NCBI RefSeq assembly: GCF_038396765.1
Contig: NZ_CP150096.1
Location: 2,959,001 to 3,023,000, forward strand
DNA: 64,000 nucleotides
Direction: 5' to 3'
Source of the DNA: Chitinophaga caseinilytica
GTDB taxonomy: Bacteria; Bacteroidota; Bacteroidia; Chitinophagales; Chitinophagaceae
Part shown: in pieces, positions 54,097 to 61,358 of the stretch
Layout of the letters: each line of letters opens with the position of its first letter
Numbering within the stretch: position 1 is the first letter of the stretch
Position numbers and translations under genes: made by a program
Notes under the pieces: generated by a model
Seen by the model: only the letters and a program-made list of their open reading frames with translations
Told to the model about the DNA's origin: nothing
Databases searched by the model: none

Positions 54097-54495
54097 ATGA
54101 AAAAATGGAAATTCACTTTCGCAAGTATTATTATCATTGTTGCCGTTGGATGTACGATTGCAGTACAGGCTGGGCTGATTTACGCCAAGCCTTTGAGAGT
54201 TGCAGATTGTTTCCGTCCCCCATACGAACTGCAAAGGGGGTGTTTCGGGTCGTCATTTACAGTAGAAATAGGCTCTCTATGCAATGCTGTCCAGGTTGGT
54301 GATCATGTTTTTGAACTAAGTACAACTCTTATTGATCCTGCGGTCTCCTGTTTTGGTGGCGCTTATATATGTTGCATAAGAATTGTAGCCGATAATGCAC
54401 CTTGCTTTGATCAGCCAACTATTGATCCTTTCGGTCCTTTCCCTACGGGTAGGTATAAAGTCTCTCAAGTTTTCTGTAAGGCTACTCCAAATTGA
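54097..54495 (+). CDS. Exported 8-Cys small protein, copy B
   Basis: 132 aa. Signal peptide MKKWKFTFASIIIIVAVG to AVQAG (cleavage about residue 25). Mature ~107 residues with cysteines at 38, 49, 62, 85, 92, 93, 103 and 127, the same eight as in the gene at 56886. Motifs RVADCFRPPYEL, DHVFELSTTLIDP, ICCIRIVAD, DQPTIDP, YKVSQVFCK are shared. Family not recognised; its surroundings (MauE, thioredoxin-fold proteins) suggest a disulfide-rich secreted product. Codon use is AT-rich, with many ATA/TTA codons. Confidence 0.8.
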   Translation: MKKWKFTFASIIIIVAVGCTIAVQAGLIYAKPLRVADCFRPPYELQRGCFGSSFTVEIGSLCNAVQVGDHVFELSTTLIDPAVSCFGGAYICCIRIVADNAPCFDQPTIDPFGPFPTGRYKVSQVFCKATPN

Positions 54496-55257
54496 TGTAA
54501 TTCTGTCTTTTGTTCTTTGTTGATACTAGGCGTTAGGCAGATGTACAATGTTTAATATTTTGATTCACTGTTGTATTTATTTTAGCTACATATGCTGATG
54601 TATTTTTCTTTATCGGTCCATATAACTAAAAAATACTAATCACATTCAGGTATTAGTAATTTCCTAGATTGGGCGAAAATTGAGCTCATAAGGACAGGCA
54701 ACTATATTGATGGGATGTGGCTAATTCGAAATATCCAATTAGAGGTAATTTCTGCATAGGGAAGAATACATTTACCGAATCTGAATCGTACCTGGATATA
54801 ATACGTTTGCGGACAAGTCCTGGATGGCCCCTTTGCATACCATCACTTTAGTGAAATGCAAGATCTCGTCAGTATATTATAGATATTCCAATATTTTAAT
54901 GTTTTTCATTAAAAGGCATCATAAAGTTTGATGCCTATTTGTTTTGATAGCCTTTTCGGGGGGCGGGTAGCTGTAGCAATTACTGTGATTGAAATATAAT
55001 TTGATCAATCGAGTTTAGGTTGATTTTTTTAGTATAAAATGTGATGTGCGCTGGGATTAAGGTATTTATAAAAATACTGTATAAATCTTCAGATTTTTTT
55101 TACACTGCATTCTTTCTGCTGTAGGTGTTGTTAATTTAGCTATGTCAACAGCAACGAAAAGCTTAAGACGCAAAAAGAGTACGCAATTTATTGAATGCCT
55201 ATTCCACCATTTAAAGTCAATTACCATTGATTTAATTGTACCCAAAGACACAAGAGT
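54496..55257. other. Gene-poor AT-rich stretch (~760 bp) with hairpin
   Basis: No intact ORF. Around 54690-54870 several frames give coding-like fragments broken by stops, suggesting decayed DNA. A hairpin GGCATC/GATGCC at 54915-54935 is followed by TATTTG and resembles the core of the terminator after the gene at 56886 (GGCATC...GATGCC), so it may be a leftover terminator of a lost gene copy. Confidence 0.45.
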
Positions 55258-55713
55258 ATGCTTAAGAATGTAACTCGGAAAATCCGAATTTCACAGCTTT
55301 GCCTGGAGCTTATTGTCGCGTTGTTAATTATCTTATGGGTGTATACATCCATCAGTAAGATATTTGACTTCAGCAATTTTAAAACCCAATTAGGATTGTC
55401 GCCTTTCATAAGTGGTATGTCTGGATTTCTTTCATTTGCAATTCCTACGGGTGAATTACTACTTGCTTTATTGCTCGTAATTAAGAAAACAAGAATAGTA
55501 GGGCTGTATGCGTCTTTTGCCCTGATGCTCATGTTTACAATTTATATATACATGATGCTACAATATGCATATGATTTGCCATGTAGTTGTGGAGGTGTTC
55601 TAGCAAAAATGACTTGGAGCGATCACCTTTATTTTAATGGTGCGTTTACAATCGCTGCATTAATTGGTGTGCTAATCGTTGAAAGAAAAGTATACGTACT
55701 TAAAACAGCCTAG
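55258..55713 (+). CDS. MauE/DoxX-type membrane protein
   Basis: 151 aa with four membrane helices (LCLELIVALLIILWVYTSI, FLSFAIPTGELLLALLLVI, GLYASFALMLMFTIYIYMML, AAFT-like FTIAALIGVLIVERKVYVLK). An extracytoplasmic Cys-x-Cys pair, DLPCSCGGVL, follows the third helix. MauE is needed for disulfide formation of the methylamine dehydrogenase small subunit; Bacteroidota homologues sit beside small Cys-bearing exported proteins and TlpA-like genes. Next gene 29 bp downstream is probably in the same transcript. Confidence 0.85.
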   Translation: MLKNVTRKIRISQLCLELIVALLIILWVYTSISKIFDFSNFKTQLGLSPFISGMSGFLSFAIPTGELLLALLLVIKKTRIVGLYASFALMLMFTIYIYMMLQYAYDLPCSCGGVLAKMTWSDHLYFNGAFTIAALIGVLIVERKVYVLKTA

Positions 55714-55742
55714 TTAAAGTAGAATCCTAAAAAGTAATTAAT

Positions 55743-56801
55743 ATGAGAAGAGCTGTGTTATATCGTATCGGTGGAATTGTGGTCGTTGTGACTGGATTTA
55801 TGTTTCTATTAATGAGTATTACTCCACTTCCGAACGCTGCAAATAACGGTTTTTCCAGGAACTTATTGTCTAGTTCATCACTTCATGAAATCACATCATA
55901 TGAGTTTGTTGAACCTTTGAATAAGATTGTGGGAATATCTGATGACAAAATATTTTTAGCCGGCGATAGTCCAACAGGATTACTAGCGATCGATAAAAAA
56001 AGTGGGAAAACCGATACGATTGTTATTCGAATGAATATCCCTCCCGATAAAATGGTGCCGTATTGTTTGGAAATAGATTCTAATAAATTGTATTTGCACT
56101 TGAATAATTTGCAGGTAGTTGTTTCAGGGTCTTTCTCCGATGACGGAATAAAAGTATGCTCGTTAAACACTCAGGTATTTACCAAATCAGTGCAGATTTC
56201 GCCAGAGCAATTGGTAATACGAACATTTAATAAGGATTTTAGCGAACAGATTTTTGAAAAGATTAGTTCCATTACAGGCGAAAAAAGTAAGGAAAAAGTT
56301 GTTGAAGAACTAATGGATGGCCAAGGCGGTATGTCTACAGACGGAATGTTGAAGTTTGAGAAAAAGAGTGGAAGACTTTTTTATGTCGAGGCATTTCGAA
56401 ATAGGTTTTATTGCATGGATACAGGTTTGAATTTGTTGTATAAACATCGGACAATTGATACTATATCAACCAATGCAGTTGGAGTTGCCACGGAGGATTC
56501 TGGTGATTCCACATTGAAATTGATTCCTGGAATGGCACGAAAAAACGTGAATAGGGACATTTTGTTAGATGAAAAGTACTTATACATTGTTTCAAATTTA
56601 AGAGCTGATAACCAGAGTCACTCTTTATTTAACAACTCCGTCTCTCTTGATCGGTATCAAATTGTTGATGGTAGTTATAATGGAAGCATAATCATAAATA
56701 AAATCAGAAATAAGGCTTTTAAATCATCAAAAATTTATAAAGATGAATTATATGCCTTATATGATGGGAAGATAGTGGTTTATGATCTTAAGACAAAGTA
56801 A
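55743..56801 (+). CDS. Anchored periplasmic protein of unknown function
   Basis: 352 aa. One N-terminal membrane helix (IGGIVVVVTGFMFLLMSITP), then a beta-rich body with repeated strand-turn units (KIVGISDDKIFLAGDSPTGL, RNRFYCMDTGLNLLYKHRTI, LDEKYLYIVSNLRADNQSHS, DELYALYDGKIVVYDLKTK) that suggest a six- or seven-bladed propeller. Not recognised at family level. It follows mauE by 29 bp and precedes the 8-Cys gene by 84 bp; likely a scaffold or chaperone of the same system. Confidence 0.7.
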   Translation: MRRAVLYRIGGIVVVVTGFMFLLMSITPLPNAANNGFSRNLLSSSSLHEITSYEFVEPLNKIVGISDDKIFLAGDSPTGLLAIDKKSGKTDTIVIRMNIPPDKMVPYCLEIDSNKLYLHLNNLQVVVSGSFSDDGIKVCSLNTQVFTKSVQISPEQLVIRTFNKDFSEQIFEKISSITGEKSKEKVVEELMDGQGGMSTDGMLKFEKKSGRLFYVEAFRNRFYCMDTGLNLLYKHRTIDTISTNAVGVATEDSGDSTLKLIPGMARKNVNRDILLDEKYLYIVSNLRADNQSHSLFNNSVSLDRYQIVDGSYNGSIIINKIRNKAFKSSKIYKDELYALYDGKIVVYDLKTK

Positions 56802-56885
56802 AAATATAGCGCTATAAAAGGATCACTTCATGTCCTTAAAATGAGGTTAATTAATCCAATTCTTAACTCTTAAAAGATTACGAAC

Positions 56886-57293
56886 ATGAAAAATTTGAAA
56901 TTTAGCTTTGCTGCGATTATTGCAGTTGTTGCCCTGGGTTTCACTATCGCTGCTCAAGCCGGCGCATTTGAAACTAAAGCTGTACGCGTTGCTGATTGTT
57001 TCCGTCCTACCGTGGAACTGAAAAATGGCTGCCCTGCTGGTGAGCCTGCTCAGGTTCTGATTGGTGCAGCATGCTCTAGCGTTCAACTTAATGATCATAT
57101 CTATGATCTTAGCACAACTCTTATCGATCCGACTCCTGCAGTTTGCAATTCTGGCCAATTTATCTGCTGCTTCCGCATTGTAGCAGAAACCTCTACCGCT
57201 TGTTCTGATCAGCCGACTATTGATCCGGAAGGTAGCTTACCGTCAGCTAAATACAAAGTATCTCAAGTATTTTGCAAAAGCACTAATAACTAA
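56886..57293 (+). CDS. Exported 8-Cys small protein, copy C
   Basis: 135 aa. Signal peptide MKNLKFSFAAIIAVVALGFT to AAQAG (cut about residue 25). Mature part has cysteines at 38, 49, 63, 87, 94, 95, 106 and 130 with the C-C pair at FICCFRIV. Shares RVADCFRP, NDHIYDLSTTLIDP, DQPTIDPEGS and YKVSQVFCK with copy B. Unlike the rest of the island, its codons look tuned (GCT, CGT, CTG, GGT are frequent), suggesting high expression. A strong terminator follows. Confidence 0.85.
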   Translation: MKNLKFSFAAIIAVVALGFTIAAQAGAFETKAVRVADCFRPTVELKNGCPAGEPAQVLIGAACSSVQLNDHIYDLSTTLIDPTPAVCNSGQFICCFRIVAETSTACSDQPTIDPEGSLPSAKYKVSQVFCKSTNN

Positions 57294-57318
57294 TAGACAT
57301 TAGTTGTTAATAAATGGT

Positions 57319-57352
57319 AAAGGGGCATCATATTTAATCGATGCCCCTTTTA
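57319..57352 (+). terminator. Terminator of copy C
   Basis: AAAGGGGCATC and GATGCCCCTTTT form an 11-bp stem with a short loop, followed by TTAATTT. It separates the plus-strand and minus-strand halves of the island. Confidence 0.85.
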
Positions 57353-57400
57353 ATTTGAATTGTATATAGGAAGTTATTAAATATTATAATTCGTGTCGTG

Positions 57401-58543
57401 TTAGTGCCTGAAAAGATCTTTTAGAGTATTGCGGAGGCTAACGTCCCTTAGTTCTGGGCCGAATGATTGGATTCCGGAGCTAGCGGATTGGAAGGAAATC
57501 AGTTTTCCTTGATTATCAATTAGGATATATACTGGTATAGAAGATACACGAAAAATGTTTCCGCTAATGAGTTCATCAGGATCGATTGTATGCACCCACG
57601 GCATTGCTTCTTTAGAAAGTGCGGATTTCCAAGATTTTTCATTTTTGTCTATGGATATACTAACGATGCCTAATCCGTTATCTCCGTATATTTTATAAAC
57701 TTCTTTAAGATTCGGAATTTCCTCCCTGCATGGCGTACACCAACTTGCCCAAATGTCAATTAAAACATACTTTTTTGTCGCAGCGTATTGCAAAATGCTT
57801 ATAGAGTCGCCAGACTCTGTGGGAAATTTGAAATCGGGTAGGATTTTACCTTCCATGATATTGTGAGCATCTGTCAGGTAGTGGAGCGTTTTGTTAATAA
57901 TTTGTCCGTAATAACTTTCCTTGACTTTGTTACTAAAAGTGCTATAAATGAAAGCTAGTTCTACTTTTCCCAGTTTTTGTGAAAATAATTCTGTAATAAC
58001 ACTTGTACCGTAACTATCTGGATATTTAAGTAAAGCCTTTTTTACAGTAGTTGTATATATACTGTCCATCGCGTCGCCTCCTTTTGGGAACCGGAGTCTC
58101 ATGTCTTTATTAATTGCGCGTATTTCATCAATTAATTTATGATAGTTTTCATTGGTTTTGGAATTTATGAAGTTGACTACTGGCCAATTTTCTAAATTCC
58201 CTTGAATCGAGAAATTATTATTTTCTATAATAAATGGCATAGGTTCCAATCCACTCGGAACCACTTTTTTGATGTCACTTTGGTCAAATGCAAGTGCATG
58301 AATTTTCCCTACAATATCGTCGGTGCCAGACAAGTGAAAGGATTCGTTTTTGCTAAAAGTTATGCCAATGGTGTCTATTTTAGTTTCGTTATTTGTTTTA
58401 ATAAGGTATATTCTGGTGCCGTCAGGTAGACCTTTAATTTTTCCTTTGACCGTATAATTAATTTGATTGCTTGCTAATGTTGTTAGTGTTGGAAGTAAAC
58501 AACAGGAAAGAAAAATTAGCTTTTGTAAGGTGTATTTTCTCAT
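57401..58543 (-). CDS. TlpA-like protein with DUF4369-type domain (CTPC)
   Basis: 380 aa. Signal peptide LIFLSCCLLPTLTTLA; N-terminal DUF4369-like domain (INYTVKGKIKGLPDGTRIYL); thioredoxin fold at the C-terminus with IDIWASWCTPCREEIPNLKE near 262-281 and cis-Pro FRVSSIPVYILIDNQGK. Periplasmic thiol-disulfide exchange. Last of four minus-strand genes; AT-rich coding style like its neighbours. Confidence 0.9.
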   Translation of the reverse strand: MRKYTLQKLIFLSCCLLPTLTTLASNQINYTVKGKIKGLPDGTRIYLIKTNNETKIDTIGITFSKNESFHLSGTDDIVGKIHALAFDQSDIKKVVPSGLEPMPFIIENNNFSIQGNLENWPVVNFINSKTNENYHKLIDEIRAINKDMRLRFPKGGDAMDSIYTTTVKKALLKYPDSYGTSVITELFSQKLGKVELAFIYSTFSNKVKESYYGQIINKTLHYLTDAHNIMEGKILPDFKFPTESGDSISILQYAATKKYVLIDIWASWCTPCREEIPNLKEVYKIYGDNGLGIVSISIDKNEKSWKSALSKEAMPWVHTIDPDELISGNIFRVSSIPVYILIDNQGKLISFQSASSGIQSFGPELRDVSLRNTLKDLFRH

Positions 58544-58591
58544 TTTTAATAAGGAGGTTTATTTTGTTAGTTAACGGAAAAACTCTTCATT

Positions 58592-59869
58592 TTATAAAGC
58601 GGCAAGGATTTTCGCTTCAATGTCTGAGTCTAGGAAATAGGAATATGAAATTGTTTTTCCTTCTTTATTAAGTAGTAAGTATCTCGGGAATGCAAAAAAT
58701 GCATAATCGGATAAATATTTAGTGGAAAAGTTTTTACCGGTATTATCTTCCGAGAAAAGTACTGTTTCCCATTTTACATTGGCGCTTGAATTTATTTTTT
58801 CAATTTTTGAAAGTGATTTTATATTCGCAGCACATGCTGCGATAACACTGAATCCTTTGTCCTTGTACTTTTCTAGTAGGAGATTGACCTTTGGAAATGC
58901 TGCAATACAACTGGAACACCCAATCGACCATAAATCCAGTAACACGACTTGACCTTTAAAATCCTTGATATTTAAATGTGTTCCTTTTGTGGTTTTTCCT
59001 TCGAACGGCAATGGTACACTATATGAATTAAATAATTTCATATTGTATTGCTGCCAGCCTTTAAGTATTTCGTTTTTTTCGTCCTCAAAACTGGTAATGA
59101 ATATTAATATGTCTTCGACGGTAAGGTCGAATTCATCAATTCGAGTAAAGAATTGTTCTGTGAGTAATTGATAATAATCACTTAAATATGGTGTAAAGCC
59201 GTCTCTTTCATTCTTGATCCCAAAACTGTCAGCCTTAGCTGTATTCAAAAAGTACTCTTTTATTTTTTCAAGCATTATATCCTTGGAGGGTCTGAATGCG
59301 GTGTTTTGACAAAGCTTAAGGTAGTTTTTTAGTTTATACAAATAATAGGCTTTTGTTGTAATGTTGTCTTTACCGCCAATACTATCGATATAACAAAAGT
59401 ACTCCTTTGCCATTTCGTCAAGTTGCCTTGAGTTTTTATTGTAACTTGCTGTATCTATCTCAGCTGTATATTGATGTATGTTCTTTGGTATTTTTGTATA
59501 AAGCTTTGCGCCTTCAGTTCTGTCACGCCAGTAGTGTATGTAGTTAGCTTTATTGCTTGCATTTGTTAAGAACCATTCAAATTTTCTTTTATCCTTTGGG
59601 TATTCATTCCAAAATTCAATCCATACCTGCTGAAATTTGCAAGAAAGTGAGTCCAATTTGGCAATGAGTAAGGCTCTATGCTCTGTATCATTCAGTTCTA
59701 GTTGCGCCAATCTATCACCTGCATTCCGGATTTCTGTGCCAAACTTCACTATAGAATCATACTTCAGTTGAGGGTTAGATAAATCTTTACCTTTTGCTTT
59801 CGGGACAGTAAGTGTAAGTAACAGGATAAGAATATGCAAATCCCATTTAACTTTCCTTCGAACATTCAT
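58592..59869 (-). CDS. Thioredoxin-fold exported protein with CSSC active site
   Basis: 425 aa. N-terminal hydrophobic signal (HILILLLTLTVPKAKG), a long helical middle (~residues 40-290), then a thioredoxin fold with LDLWSIGCSSCIAAFPKVNL near 318-337, GFSVIAACAANIKSLSKIEK and FFAFPRYLLLNKEGKTIS (cis-Pro). The CSSC motif is unusual for TlpA and could favour oxidation or isomerisation. 48 bp upstream of the CTPC gene. Confidence 0.8.
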   Translation of the reverse strand: MNVRRKVKWDLHILILLLTLTVPKAKGKDLSNPQLKYDSIVKFGTEIRNAGDRLAQLELNDTEHRALLIAKLDSLSCKFQQVWIEFWNEYPKDKRKFEWFLTNASNKANYIHYWRDRTEGAKLYTKIPKNIHQYTAEIDTASYNKNSRQLDEMAKEYFCYIDSIGGKDNITTKAYYLYKLKNYLKLCQNTAFRPSKDIMLEKIKEYFLNTAKADSFGIKNERDGFTPYLSDYYQLLTEQFFTRIDEFDLTVEDILIFITSFEDEKNEILKGWQQYNMKLFNSYSVPLPFEGKTTKGTHLNIKDFKGQVVLLDLWSIGCSSCIAAFPKVNLLLEKYKDKGFSVIAACAANIKSLSKIEKINSSANVKWETVLFSEDNTGKNFSTKYLSDYAFFAFPRYLLLNKEGKTISYSYFLDSDIEAKILAAL

Positions 59870-59946
59870 ATTTAACTATTTTAATTAAACATCGTTTTCT
59901 TAAATAAGAGTAGAAATGTTCTAAAAAGGGGTAATCACATTAATCG

Positions 59947-61338
59947 CTAATTACTCCAACCTGGGTTTTGCTCTAGTGACGAAAATGACATTTCGTCTTC
60001 GGGTAACGGAAGTGTATATTGGTAAGAATGGCTTAGCCGGTAAACTTGACCACCAATTGTACGTTCTATTTTGGGAGCATGGAGAGCATCGTCTTTAAGT
60101 CTGCGTAAATCACTCCACCTTATACCCCTATATATCAACTCCTTATGGCGCTCTGTCACAATTAAGTCAATTGCATCTTTCTGATTATCAATTTCAAATG
60201 GCTGGTAAGTTGAGTGCCCATTTTCGTCTGTTCTAAACCTGGTCTTAAGTAAGTTATTTACGTCCATCAGCGCAAGTTGTATATTATTTAATCTTGCATA
60301 GGCTTCCGCCCTATTTAGTAATATTTCATCATTTGCAATACCGGAGAATTTTTCACCATCATTAGAGTAGTCCCCAATAAAGATATATCCACTGTCAACT
60401 TCTTGAAAGAATACTGATTTTCGGAGGTCATTTTCTGCATAATCATTATATAGAGAAGTATCGATATACGAATCTGAGATGGATAACATTGGAATTGTCA
60501 ACATCGCAGAATGAAATATTACTTCAGGATTAAAAATGCCAATGCCAAGTCTGCCAATCGGTAAGCTATTAAAATCCAATAACTTATTGTTTATTGAAAG
60601 TGACGAATCTGAGTACTTTACACATAGACCATAGTTGCCAGTTAAGAGATAAAAACGGGAAAGAAGTGCATAACAACTGTTCTTGCTAGCCCTGGTAGCA
60701 AGACTAGGTTTTGTGGGAAGTAGCGGAATAGCACTTTTTATGGCGTTTTCTATTCGTTCATATGTTTCTTTTACTCCGGCGCGTTGGCTTTTAATTGTAA
60801 TATCAATACCTTCTCTTATTGGTAGCCCAAATTTGCTGATAGTACTAGCTTTATATGGTTCCGCATATAGCTGCGCAATTTCGAAGTAAGTTTTAGCAAT
60901 AATAAACAACGCGTTACCTTTTATTCTGTCGTATTGTACTGCGTTATGGAGTCCCCGATCTATTTTTTCAATATTAACTAGCACGAGATTGCAAATAAAT
61001 ATTTTTCGATATGCTTGATTCCAATCTACGACTGCTGTATAAGGTTGTTTATATGACCAGGTATACGCATTGGTGCTATTGTTGTAATCCGGGAAGTCTA
61101 TTAGATAGTTCGGCCACGTAGACTCGAGTAAATGATGGCCATCCGATGATACTTCTCCAAGTGCAGGTGTATTTGCAGAAATTGTATTGTAGTCGTCAAG
61201 CAAAAGTTCTAAGTCGTCCAAAGTTGAAGGAATGGTTTGGTTTTTATCAGCCTTAATATCAAACCAATCTTTAGAACAGGAAGTACTTAGAGCTAGAAAC
61301 AAGAAAATGACTATGGTGCTGAGAGTATGTTTCTTCAT
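59947..61338 (-). CDS. SusD/RagB surface lipoprotein (island)
   Basis: 463 aa. Lipobox ALSTSCSKDWFDIKAD; KGNALFIIAKTYFEIAQLYA, NDEILLNRAEAYARLNNIQL and DLIVTERHKELIYRGIRWSD are SusD blocks. It is 20 bp after the island SusC and 77 bp before the CSSC protein, in one likely operon. A little shorter than the other SusD proteins here. Confidence 0.93.
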   Translation of the reverse strand: MKKHTLSTIVIFLFLALSTSCSKDWFDIKADKNQTIPSTLDDLELLLDDYNTISANTPALGEVSSDGHHLLESTWPNYLIDFPDYNNSTNAYTWSYKQPYTAVVDWNQAYRKIFICNLVLVNIEKIDRGLHNAVQYDRIKGNALFIIAKTYFEIAQLYAEPYKASTISKFGLPIREGIDITIKSQRAGVKETYERIENAIKSAIPLLPTKPSLATRASKNSCYALLSRFYLLTGNYGLCVKYSDSSLSINNKLLDFNSLPIGRLGIGIFNPEVIFHSAMLTIPMLSISDSYIDTSLYNDYAENDLRKSVFFQEVDSGYIFIGDYSNDGEKFSGIANDEILLNRAEAYARLNNIQLALMDVNNLLKTRFRTDENGHSTYQPFEIDNQKDAIDLIVTERHKELIYRGIRWSDLRRLKDDALHAPKIERTIGGQVYRLSHSYQYTLPLPEDEMSFSSLEQNPGWSN

Positions 61339-61358
61339 GGTATAATATGATTAGTAGG

